The notes below the pieces were generated by a model. The model searched no databases, was not told the origin of the DNA, and was given only the letters and a program-made list of their open reading frames with translations. A DNA stretch of 37,470 nucleotides from a virus. Shown here in pieces: positions 32,474 to 37,470 of this stretch. Within the stretch, counting starts at the first letter, position 1. Each line of letters starts with the position of its first letter. The stretch is from positions 1 to 37,470 of IMG/VR virus record IMGVR_UViG_3300023276_000210; one strand, given 5' to 3'. Both the position numbers and the translations under genes were made by a program.

Positions 32474-32648
32474 CAGGACTGCTCTTCCCTTTATCGTGTG
32501 TAACTAATCTAAACGGTGCCTCTGGTGATGCTCCTTTGTGTGGCTTGTAGTCGCCCTTCATTAGAAAGTGGCGTCCACCCTCTGTCATCCAGTGGTATCC
32601 CTCTGGTGCTTTTACCTTAACGCTCTTGTTTGTCTTCTTTAGTTTCAT
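32439..32648 (-). CDS. Small basic conserved phage protein (EGYHWM...FLMKG)
   Basis: The 69-residue protein contains KAPEGYHWMTEGGRHFLMKG then DYKPHKGASPEAPFRLVTHD, a pattern I recall from small conserved phage proteins, and ends KGKSSPAMDAARKAKKG. It is beta-rich and basic. It starts 32 bp inside the previous gene and ends 35 bp into the convergent winged-helix gene, showing tight packing. Function unknown. Confidence 0.5.
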   Translation of the reverse strand: MKLKKTNKSVKVKAPEGYHWMTEGGRHFLMKGDYKPHKGASPEAPFRLVTHDKGKSSPAMDAARKAKKG

Positions 32649-33429
32649 TTCTGTATCGTTTCGATTTTTCTGGCTGTCTGGCTTTGTATCCGATTACATT
32701 CCCTTTATCGTCTGTATCTACATAAATCCTTCCGTATACCTCTGGAGGATTGATTCCTGCAAGAGACTGAGCACCATCCACAACATCTCTTACGCCAGGT
32801 ATCTTCTCTGCAGGATTTAAGTCCCATACATCGTAATAAGAAAGGTAGGTACCGTTTTCGTCCTCGCCACGACTCACGGTATAATTTCCAAGTACTCCTC
32901 CTCCCACGCTGAGAAATTTACCATCACTGCTGTCATTTATTCTTTCGTTAAGGAAGTCAATCGAATCTGGATCCGCGAGGTAGTTGTAAACTATTTCATC
33001 TTCGGTTGCTTTTGACCTCAAATACGGTGAATCATTATCTGTTGATGATGATGGTCTATAGTCAGAAACACTAAGTGCTCCGATTGCTTCCTCACGCACA
33101 GGTTGGCCCATGCTTAAATCTAAAAGAGCCTTTCGTTCTAAAAGACTTCCTTGGAAGTATCTGGGTTCGGCTATGTTTTCTGGTATATCTCGGACAACAG
33201 TATCCATCAGTCTTTTCCCTAGGGGTCTTCTTCTACCGTAATTATAGCCAACGGGATGTATGTTACGAGCAAAGCGCTCACGTATACCTTTGAACAATCC
33301 TTTAGGCTTGAACTTAGGTGCTACAACATCTACCTCATCCAACATCACAGGCTCTCCTACAGGGCCTCCTTCTCTGTACTTCTTTTTCTTGTTGATAGGT
33401 TTCTTTGTATTTGTCCTGTAGCGACTCAC
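32617..33429 (-). CDS. Putative virion-associated protein, function unknown (GTG start)
   Basis: The 270-residue product appears to start with GTG at 33429, overlapping the TGA of the previous small gene (GTGA). The N-terminus is Lys/Arg-rich (MSRYRTNTKKPINKKKKYRE) and is followed by GGPVGEPVMLDEVDVVAP, echoing the LLDEVDVMEDGG motif in the product of 1528-2481. The rest is mixed, with a polar linker (YRPSSSTDNDSPYLRSK) and a basic end (NETKEDKQER). The shared 'LDEVDV' motif hints at a common interaction in the virion. No family recognised. Confidence 0.55.
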   Translation of the reverse strand: MSRYRTNTKKPINKKKKYREGGPVGEPVMLDEVDVVAPKFKPKGLFKGIRERFARNIHPVGYNYGRRRPLGKRLMDTVVRDIPENIAEPRYFQGSLLERKALLDLSMGQPVREEAIGALSVSDYRPSSSTDNDSPYLRSKATEDEIVYNYLADPDSIDFLNERINDSSDGKFLSVGGGVLGNYTVSRGEDENGTYLSYYDVWDLNPAEKIPGVRDVVDGAQSLAGINPPEVYGRIYVDTDDKGNVIGYKARQPEKSKRYRNETKEDKQER

Positions 33430-33560
33430 TTCTTCTTGCGTTTACGGAAGGGGAAAGGTGTATCGTACTCCTTGATGCGTCCCTCTGGTAGTTTGTCTAC
33501 ATCGACACCACGTACCTTGGCCTTCTTCTTTTTCTTGGGATCTCCTGTGCGATACTTCAT
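33426..33560 (-). CDS. Very small Lys-rich protein (44 residues)
   Basis: A short gene between the methyltransferase and the 270-residue protein has its ATG at 33560 overlapping the methyltransferase stop (TAATG). Its stop overlaps the next GTG start. The product is MKYRTGDPKKKKKAKVRGVD then VDKLPEGRIKEYDTPFPF and RKRKKK. Both junctions and the clean fit between genes support it. Its charge suggests nucleic-acid or virion-DNA contact. Confidence 0.6.
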   Translation of the reverse strand: MKYRTGDPKKKKKAKVRGVDVDKLPEGRIKEYDTPFPFRKRKKK

Positions 33561-34126
33561 TACTTACGTGTTATCTCTAATATTATATCGTCTGATCTGC
33601 GCTTTATATCCAGCACCACCTCTTTGTGTGAAGCCACAAGTTCGGGGTCTGCTACATCCATCAGTTCCTTTAACCATGAAATTTGTTGCACATCTTCGAT
33701 GATAAGTTTACCACCAGGGCGTACCTTACAAAGATAATGTTTAACAGCATACTGTTGGCTCTCGAGAGAGTGTGGCCCATCATCAATGATATAATCAAAG
33801 TGGTTGTCTTTAAAGGAGTCTAACGATTCTTGTGTATAGGCGTCTGTTATCCTTACCTGTGCCCTATCATAATCATCTTCGCCGCAGTTTTTGTTAAACT
33901 CAATCAATGCATTTTCATCACTGTCAAGCCCTACAATATTAGCAGAAGGGAACCAATCGTGCCACATCATAATACTGCCGCCCGACATGGTTCCTATCTC
34001 TAGTACGTTCTTTATACGCTGGGGCATAAAAAATTCTTCGCTGTAATACTTTTGTATATACGTGTGCACGTTTCCTTTGTCAGATAAGTGTGCAAACTTG
34101 TCGTTGTATAACTCTATCAAATCCAT
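33560..34126 (-). CDS. Class I SAM-dependent methyltransferase (CmcI / Methyltransf_24-like)
   Basis: The ATG at 34126 gives 188 residues; a longer frame to 34198 would cross the promoter TATATTTG (34131-34138) and the divergent gene. Motif I is VLEIGTMSGGS (41-51), followed by the acidic loop GLDSD (66-70), DYIIDDGPHS (111-120) and VRPGGKLIIED (135-145). The 'IDDGPHS' after the motif is typical of CmcI/rhamnosyl O-methyltransferase-like and other small-molecule or glycan methyltransferases. It heads an operon with three small genes. A role in methylating fibre sugars is possible but unsupported by direct evidence; DNA methylation is unlikely because the usual N-methyltransferase motifs are absent. 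Confidence 0.65.
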   Translation of the reverse strand: MDLIELYNDKFAHLSDKGNVHTYIQKYYSEEFFMPQRIKNVLEIGTMSGGSIMMWHDWFPSANIVGLDSDENALIEFNKNCGEDDYDRAQVRITDAYTQESLDSFKDNHFDYIIDDGPHSLESQQYAVKHYLCKVRPGGKLIIEDVQQISWLKELMDVADPELVASHKEVVLDIKRRSDDIILEITRK

Positions 34127-34130
34127 TTCA

Positions 34131-34138
34131 CAAATATA
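34131..34138 (-). promoter_or_regulatory. -7 element TATATTTG abutting the methyltransferase start
   Basis: The minus strand reads TATATTTG followed by TGAA and the ATG at 34126, only 4 nt away. Transcription would start near the ATG, giving a leaderless or very short leader mRNA. It lies back to back with the plus-strand element at 34142-34149. Confidence 0.6.
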
Positions 34139-34141
34139 GGA

Positions 34142-34149
34142 TACCTTTG
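34142..34149 (+). promoter_or_regulatory. -7 element TACCTTTG for the lysis-like operon
   Basis: TACCTTTG is an exact TAnnTTTG match, 5 nt before the ATG at 34155, so this mRNA may also be leaderless. The two divergent promoters share under 30 bp. Confidence 0.55.
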
Positions 34150-34154
34150 TTAAT

Positions 34155-34607
34155 ATGGAACTACGTGTAATAAGAATGTACAGCCAAGATGACTTCACTC
34201 TTGGAGCACTGTACCTAGAGAGTAAAGAAGGTAGAGAGTTCCTCTGCTATACATTAGAAGACGAACATCGTGACGAGAAGGTAATGGGTGAAACCAGGAT
34301 CCCAGCAGGTACATATCGTATTACCCTGCGTACCGTAGGTGGTCACCATAGTAGATACTCAGACAAGTTCCCTAATATGCACAAGGGTATGCTATGGGTA
34401 CGCGACGTACCAGGATTTGAATACATACTAATACATATTGGAAACACAGATGAGCATACAGCGGGATGCTTGTTAGTGGGTAACTCATCAGACATGAAAG
34501 GCTTCATAGGTAAAAGCACATATGCATACCAACACATGTATCCCAAGGTAGCCAACGAACTGCTTGATGGTAGAGATGTATGGATAACATACGAAGACTT
34601 TGCTTAA
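34155..34607 (+). CDS. DUF5675-family protein, possible endolysin
   Basis: The 150-residue protein begins MELRVIRMYSQDDFTLGALY and shows the features I associate with DUF5675: CYTLEDEHRDEKVMGETRIP then AGTYRITLRT, and HIGNTDEHTAGCLLVG (94-109). The His-...-Thr-x-Gly-Cys pattern is reminiscent of the catalytic His and Cys of L,D-transpeptidase-type folds. DUF5675 proteins often sit in phage lysis modules and are suspected peptidoglycan enzymes. It is followed by a lipoprotein-like ORF overlapping its end, and the pair resembles a lysis cassette. No signal peptide, so release would need another factor. Family good, activity uncertain. Confidence 0.65.
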   Translation: MELRVIRMYSQDDFTLGALYLESKEGREFLCYTLEDEHRDEKVMGETRIPAGTYRITLRTVGGHHSRYSDKFPNMHKGMLWVRDVPGFEYILIHIGNTDEHTAGCLLVGNSSDMKGFIGKSTYAYQHMYPKVANELLDGRDVWITYEDFA

Positions 34608-34759
34608 TTGGGTATTTACTACTATTGACTTTATCATTTTTTTCTTGTACCTTTCCACCGTCTTACGACTTATGGGTCACAAAGTTATTAATCCACAGCA
34701 ACAGCGTAAGTGGATTCAAAACGACTAAAGAAGAAACTCAGAACACAACAAGACAGTAG
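34580..34759 (+). CDS. Small lipoprotein-like protein, possible outer spanin
   Basis: An ATG at 34580, 28 bp inside the previous gene, opens 59 residues: MDNIRRLCLIGYLLLLTLSF then FSCTFPPSYDL. A basic N-terminus, a hydrophobic stretch and a Cys after FFS (residue 23) resemble a Bacteroidota lipoprotein signal, where the lipobox is loose. The rest is polar and Thr/Ser/Gln-rich. Position after a putative lysin and before a terminator fits an outer-membrane spanin. Frame and signal are real features; function is inference. Confidence 0.5.
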   Translation: MDNIRRLCLIGYLLLLTLSFFSCTFPPSYDLWVTKLLIHSNSVSGFKTTKEETQNTTRQ

Positions 34760-34828
34760 AAAGTTTCAAAGGGCCCCTAATTTGCTCAAAATTTTTCGCA
34801 TGCTTCGCGTATTACAGCGACAAGAAAT

Positions 34829-34854
34829 ACCCTCCGTTTATCGGGGGGTGTTTT
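34829..34854 (+). terminator. Rho-independent terminator after the lysis-like genes
   Basis: ACCCTCCG (34829-34836) pairs with CGGGGGGT (34842-34849), with one wobble and a 5-nt loop, followed by GTTTT. It ends the plus-strand transcript from 34155 and argues against the ORF that runs through it. Confidence 0.65.
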
Positions 34855-34859
34855 GTTAT

Positions 34860-35490
34860 GGGGGTATCAATTCGGCACATCAGTTGAAACAACACGGGCC
34901 ATTACTCCTGATCCGTAAAAATTGCTGAGAAATGTTTCTGGTGGGGATAATATATTATATGGGCGCCAGCGCGCGCGCACCCGAACGCATCCGCACGAAC
35001 GGGGGGGTATGCGTACAGGCGAACACGTGCACAGGTTTGGGCGTTTGCGCACAAGCACGAGGGCACGTACGAGCACACCCATGTGTACGCACATGCGTAT
35101 GTGCACACACGTAGTACACACACGCCCCTATGGGTGCACCGCACAGCCCCCACCCGCCCCCCGTACATATGAGGGGGGGAACAAATCACGCCCACACACA
35201 ACCCCACAAGGAAACCAAAACCCCAAGCCCCACCAATGGAGGCGCACTGACCACCCCAAGAGAACGCCTAACGAATCCATTACCGCCAACAATACCAACA
35301 CACCACCCAAGAAGAGTAAAGCCCTTAAAACGGCTTAAAATAGCCTCGCGTATATGCGTAACGCATACGCCCATATATGTGCACTCTCGCGCAGGTCTAC
35401 ACGCAGGTATGTACGCACACGCGCCTGGATCTGATCCCGCGCACCTGGACACGCATAATGCCCCCGCGCAACGGTTGTTTTTCGATTGGG
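34860..35490. other. Gene-poor, GC-richer region with alternating purine-pyrimidine DNA
   Basis: No convincing gene is seen here. The first half (about 34.96-35.13 kb) is dominated by CGCGCG, GTACGC and CACACG runs, including 34 bp of strictly alternating purine and pyrimidine (35080-35113). The second half is C/A-rich with very little G or T on the plus strand. A 6-bp C-run/G-run hairpin (35157-35178) lies between. The composition differs sharply from the coding DNA on both sides, so this may be structural or regulatory DNA. Confidence 0.6.
35080..35113. other. Alternating purine-pyrimidine tract (Z-DNA-prone), 34 bp
   Basis: Every base alternates purine and pyrimidine from C35080 to A35113, containing GCACATGC and GTGCACACAC. 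Another 12 alternating bases follow after one break. Such tracts can adopt left-handed Z-DNA under negative supercoiling. Confidence 0.7.
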
Positions 35491-35492
35491 GC

Positions 35493-35519
35493 AAAAAAAA
35501 ACCCCGCTCAATGGCGGGG
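35493..35519 (-). terminator. Strong terminator for 35542-35964
   Basis: CCCCGC (35502-35507) pairs with GCGGGG (35514-35519) around a 6-nt loop. A nine-T run follows on the minus strand (35493-35501), just past the stop codon at 35542. Confidence 0.85.
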
Positions 35520-35541
35520 CTTCGTGTGTGCATATGTGGGC

Positions 35542-35964
35542 TTAGTCGTACTCGGTGTACACTTGCAAGTGTGAACCCTTGTCGAGTAGTTCGTAGGTAG
35601 GGCTGTAAATCTCTCGCGTTATCATCTCGACCTCATCGGTTAGGATGGTTCCAATTAGTTCGCAAACCACTTCCATATGCGTATCATATCCGTAGGCAAA
35701 CTCGCAGTACGAGTACACTATGCTCATATGACACAGGTGTTCGTGGGTGACCTTGCACACATCACGCACAAGTTCAAGCGTGTCCGCCACCTCTTCCACA
35801 ATTTCAAGTAATGTAACTATTTCGGGATGGTCTTTGGTGTACCCATTAACGCCATTCTCAACTATTGGCTCATACATACGCACCACGCAGTCACGCACTT
35901 GCTTGTCGAAGGCTTCCATATCTCTACGTAGTAGTTCAATCGTTCTGTCGTTGTAATTTTTCAT
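35542..35964 (-). CDS. Acidic helical protein in the control region, function unknown
   Basis: The 140-residue product (MKNYNDRTIELLRRDMEAFD then KQVRDCVVRMYEPIVENGVN) is acidic and mostly helical, with several His/Cys residues (CKVTHEHLCHM, about residues 69-79). It ends SHLQVYTEYD. It stands alone with its own promoter and terminator, between two unusual repetitive stretches. A 24-bp repeat lies just upstream of its promoter, so it could be autoregulated or act in early or replication control. No helix-turn-helix seen; no family recognised. Confidence 0.6.
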   Translation of the reverse strand: MKNYNDRTIELLRRDMEAFDKQVRDCVVRMYEPIVENGVNGYTKDHPEIVTLLEIVEEVADTLELVRDVCKVTHEHLCHMSIVYSYCEFAYGYDTHMEVVCELIGTILTDEVEMITREIYSPTYELLDKGSHLQVYTEYD

Positions 35965-35987
35965 CGTATTTCGTTTTGGTTACACTG

Positions 35988-35995
35988 CAAACATA
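35988..35995 (-). promoter_or_regulatory. -7 element TATGTTTG for 35542-35964
   Basis: The minus strand reads TATGTTTG, an exact TAnnTTTG match 23 nt above the ATG at 35964. The 24-bp repeat at 36016-36039 covers the expected -33 region and upstream DNA. Confidence 0.6.
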
Positions 35996-36015
35996 GGGGG
36001 TTATTTCGCTGTAAA

Positions 36016-36039
36016 GTGTTAACGCCTTGTTAAAGTGTG
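36016..36039 (+). repeat. 24-bp iteron-like repeat, copy 1
   Basis: GTGTTAACGCCTTGTTAAAG followed by TGTG matches copy 2 at 20 of 24 positions. It lies just upstream of the TATGTTTG promoter, so a bound protein could control 35542-35964. Confidence 0.6.
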
Positions 36040-36151
36040 TTTCTATCTTACGTGTGCATTATGCGCCCCCCAGATCCTGTATGCGCTCACACGTACACGG
36101 GCACACGCTCGGTAAGGGGGTTGATATATAAAAGGGTGGGAAGAATCAACC

Positions 36152-36206
36152 CATGCACGCGCGCGCGCACACACATACGCACACACATACGCACACACAC
36201 GCGCAC
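36152..36206. other. 55-bp strictly alternating purine-pyrimidine tract (Z-DNA-prone)
   Basis: Purine and pyrimidine alternate without a break from C36152 to C36206, made of CGCGCGCGCG and CACACATACGC units. A further 21 alternating bases follow from 36208 to 36228. This is far longer than expected by chance and favours Z-DNA. Confidence 0.8.
36169..36204 (+). repeat. Three tandem 12-bp repeats (ACACACATACGC)
   Basis: Two exact copies (36169-36180, 36181-36192) and one variant ACACACACGCGC (36193-36204) lie inside the alternating tract. Confidence 0.8.
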
Positions 36207-36303
36207 CTGTACATACATACACACACGCCCGCTCGGGCACGCGGGTACGCGGGTACGCCTGCGCCCCTGCACTCGCGCCTGCACACATGAATACAAAAAT
36301 TTT

Positions 36304-36327
36304 CTGTTAAAGCCTTGTTAAAACGTG
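36304..36327 (+). repeat. 24-bp iteron-like repeat, copy 2
   Basis: CTGTTAAAGCCTTGTTAAAA followed by CGTG. Each unit holds two GTTAAA cores 10 bp apart, one helical turn. Copy 3 follows directly. Confidence 0.7.
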
Positions 36328-36351
36328 CTGTTAAAGTTTTGTTAAAGCGTG
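36328..36351 (+). repeat. 24-bp iteron-like repeat, copy 3
   Basis: CTGTTAAAGTTTTGTTAAAG followed by CGTG is a head-to-tail tandem of copy 2, identical at 21 of 24 positions. Tandem iterons of this type bind replication initiators or regulators in phages and plasmids. Confidence 0.7.
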
Positions 36352-36384
36352 TTTTTTCATTTGGATTTGTCAATTATTTTCTAT

Positions 36385-36422
36385 AGATATACCCCCTACT
36401 ACGTAGTGGTAGGGGGATATCT
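36385..36422. repeat. Long inverted repeat / hairpin with palindromic loop
   Basis: AGATAT and CCCCCTAC pair with GTAGGGGG and ATATCT, with one bulged A at 36391 and a 9-nt loop TACGTAGTG. No T-run follows on either strand, so it is not an ordinary terminator. It lies 33 bp after iteron copy 3. Confidence 0.65.
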
Positions 36423-36522
36423 CTATACTATCTCGGCAATCCCCTACCTCCCATACCTTGAGACCGATTTGGTGAGCACCACACCCCCTTAGAATGCGAA
36501 ATCTCAAATGTGAACCATTCCT

Positions 36523-36539
36523 TCGTGCTATGCGCACGA
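36523..36539. repeat. Short hairpin TCGTGC/GCACGA
   Basis: TCGTGC (36523-36528) pairs perfectly with GCACGA (36534-36539) around a 5-nt loop, within the gene-free region. Confidence 0.5.
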
Positions 36540-36574
36540 GTGACGCGCGTACACATACACACATACACGCCTTC

Positions 36575-36591
36575 GCAAGTCATGGACTTGC
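36575..36591. repeat. Perfect hairpin GCAAGTC/GACTTGC with 3-nt loop
   Basis: GCAAGTC (36575-36581) and GACTTGC (36585-36591) are exact inverted repeats around ATG. A GACT tandem (36603-36617) follows 11 bp later. Confidence 0.55.
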
Positions 36592-36602
36592 TCATCACGA
36601 GG

Positions 36603-36617
36603 GACTGACTGACTGAC
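36603..36617 (+). repeat. GACT microsatellite (three and three-quarter units)
   Basis: GACTGACTGACTGAC is a simple tandem repeat. It may be slippage-prone; no function is implied. Confidence 0.6.
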
Positions 36618-36780
36618 CTTTCCCATCACACGGGGGCATGACCTGATCCTGTATGTACGCAGGAAAATTGGTGGGCATAATGCGCAGGGATTTTAACATT
36701 TTGTTGTGATAGTATTAAAAATTCTTGTTGGTTGTTTGTGGTGTTGAAACGATAACCGAAAACGAAAAACAATTTGCCTT

Positions 36781-37014
36781 ATGAGTACAAACGTAAACAC
36801 AACCACACAATTACAAGCCCTCGAAAGCACAATGGGGCGTGACTTCATCGAAAACTTGTTCGAAGATTTCCTCAACACCGAAGCCTTCGCATCGTTCGGC
36901 TTCTACACAGACCTACTGGCTGGTGCCTACAAGAGTGTCCGTGACCCGCAATTCCGCTTGCTTGTGCAAGGTAACTACGAGATGTTCATCAACCCTCAAA
37001 ACCCAAATGTGTAA
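36781..37014 (+). CDS. Small acidic protein, function unknown
   Basis: The 77-residue product (MSTNVNTTTQLQALESTMGR then DFIENLFEDFLNTEAFASFG) is polar at the start and helical after, ending MFINPQNPNV. It is the first plus-strand gene past the control region and overlaps the next gene (TAATG), so the two are coupled. The region before the ATG has no exact TAnnTTTG. No family recognised. Confidence 0.6.
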   Translation: MSTNVNTTTQLQALESTMGRDFIENLFEDFLNTEAFASFGFYTDLLAGAYKSVRDPQFRLLVQGNYEMFINPQNPNV

Positions 37015-37235
37015 TGGGGAATTTCGCAACACAACGCAACCACAAGGGCTATGAGTACGTAGTCCGAGTGGTGAGCGCACCGACTCTAGGCGGCAAGACT
37101 GCAAGTGCAAGTAAGCGCAAGGTTCGAGGTAAGATGAAAGCCGATGCACTTGAAAATATGTATGCTGACCGGATTGACCGCAAGGTGTACAGGGCACAAG
37201 CCCAGCGTGAAACCCGTAGGGCAAAGCGCAAATAG
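37014..37235 (+). CDS. Small basic protein, function unknown
   Basis: The 73-residue product (MGNFATQRNHKGYEYVVRVV then SAPTLGGKTASASKRKVRGK) is strongly basic with an Arg/Lys-rich helical end (AQRETRRAKRK). Translational coupling to 36781-37014 is clear from the TAATG overlap. The charge fits nucleic-acid binding, possibly in replication given the neighbouring region. No family recognised. Confidence 0.55.
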   Translation: MGNFATQRNHKGYEYVVRVVSAPTLGGKTASASKRKVRGKMKADALENMYADRIDRKVYRAQAQRETRRAKRK

Positions 37236-37352
37236 TACTGTACTTTTTGGATGGTGGAGACCACACCTACAACGGACTACCTGCAAAGGGGATACCTATG
37301 CCCCTGTTGCACTGAGTGCTCGTGACACTCGTAGTCCCCTAATCAAATGTGA
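37236..37352 (+). other. Intergenic segment with two adjacent hairpins
   Basis: GCAAAGGGG (37283-37291) pairs with CCCCTGTTGC (37301-37310) with one bulge. GAGTG (37314-37318) pairs with CACTC (37326-37330), extended by ACT/AGT (37311-37313 and 37333-37335). No T-run follows, so a structured leader or processing site for the next gene is more likely than a terminator. Confidence 0.45.
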
Positions 37353-37470
37353 ATGAGTATGACAAATTATGATGGAGTTGAAGTGAAGTTAGTGCGTATA
37401 GACACTGGTGCAGAGGTGAGCATAGGCGATCCTGTGGTCACGTCTCGTGGTGTGGAGGATGTAGTGCGTG
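37353..37470 (+). CDS. Start of a plus-strand gene cut by the window edge
   Basis: An ATG at 37353 opens a frame of 39 codons to the right edge: MSMTNYDGVEVKLVRIDTGA then EVSIGDPVVTSRGVEDVVR. Beta-rich composition (TGAEVSIGD) suggests a real domain. Too short to identify. Confidence 0.5.
   Translation, partial: MSMTNYDGVEVKLVRIDTGAEVSIGDPVVTSRGVEDVVR

Larger units (their letters stand above)
35996..36780. other. Gene-free control-type region with iterons, Z-DNA-prone tract and hairpins
   Basis: No believable gene is seen in these 785 bases. They contain three copies of a 24-bp repeat, a 55-bp alternating purine-pyrimidine tract with 12-bp tandem repeats, and a 46-bp palindromic segment. Two further perfect hairpins and a GACT microsatellite lie before the plus-strand genes at 36781. 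The concentration of cis elements suggests a replication origin or major regulatory region, by inference. Confidence 0.6.

Noticed and set aside
33256-33702. 148-residue plus-strand ORF over the small Lys-rich gene
   Set aside because: It is antisense to three well-supported coupled genes (33560, 33426, 32617) and has a biased Leu/Phe/Arg composition.
34710-34928. 72-residue plus-strand ORF starting at GTG
   Set aside because: It overlaps the lipoprotein-like ORF in another frame and runs through the terminator hairpin at 34829-34854.
34922-35600. Overlapping ORFs on both strands in the repetitive region
   Set aside because: They are made of biased Arg/His/Thr/Pro or Cys/Val strings from alternating repeats, contradict each other in frame and strand, and lack promoters.
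36016-36351. The 24-bp repeats considered as a CRISPR array
   Set aside because: There are only three copies, two are directly adjacent with no spacer, and no cas genes are present.
36037-36373. ORFs rich in Thr/His/Arg or Cys/Val/Ala within the alternating tract
   Set aside because: Both strands are open only because of CACACA/GTGTGT repeats; no start context and no plausible protein composition.
36385-36422. Hairpin considered as a terminator
   Set aside because: No T-run follows on either strand, and there is no gene end nearby.

Overview
The window looks like part of the genome of a tailed phage, most likely podovirus-like, infecting a Bacteroidota host, plausibly a marine flavobacterium. 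The evidence is a contiguous head and tail gene set (large terminase, portal, scaffold, major capsid, two neck/ring-like proteins, a 1674-residue tail-vertex protein and internal-virion-like proteins). At least nine gene starts also lie just downstream of the Bacteroidota -7 promoter element TAnnTTTG, with no obvious Shine-Dalgarno sequences. Order and protein types resemble crAss-like (Crassvirales) structural modules, but this is inferred from memory of those families. No integrase, tRNA, insertion sequence or CRISPR array was seen.

Layout: 1-34126 is almost entirely minus-strand and reads right to left. From the right come a methyltransferase and small-protein operon (32439-34126). Next is an operon from a virion-fibre-like gene through a 2OG-Fe(II) oxygenase, a GroES-like protein and a possible small terminase to the large terminase (26866-31977). 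A portal-led operon follows, with a Cys-rich beta-sandwich protein, a 2173-residue collagen-like fibre, a 65-residue protein and a three-domain collagen-modifying enzyme (14816-26830). Then come small basic proteins, scaffold and capsid (10005-12545), and the neck/tail genes running off the left edge. Several plus-strand genes interrupt this: a secreted protein at 12626, a small ORF at 13931 and a winged-helix-like protein at 32009, each facing a minus-strand gene across a divergent promoter region.

The main discovery is at 14961-23978. The fibre is a giant G-X-Y repeat protein with Lys at most Y positions, which is the X-Lys-Gly context of collagen lysine hydroxylation. It ends in a C1q-like head. 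Just downstream in the same operon is a 749-residue enzyme that joins a GT4-type glycosyltransferase, a GT25-type domain resembling procollagen galactosyltransferase, and a C-terminal domain resembling animal procollagen lysyl hydroxylase (PLOD). The most economical reading is a self-contained phage system that hydroxylates lysines on its own fibre and adds sugars to them. A second 2OG-Fe(II) oxygenase (29918-30466) and a methyltransferase (33560-34126) may contribute further decoration.

The right end (34.1-37.5 kb) switches to the plus strand. A DUF5675-like protein and a small lipoprotein form a possible lysis cassette. Beyond it are two long gene-poor stretches with strictly alternating purine-pyrimidine tracts (up to 55 bp), three copies of a 24-bp iteron-like repeat and several hairpins around one small minus-strand gene. 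This may be a replication or control region. Small plus-strand genes then run off the right edge.
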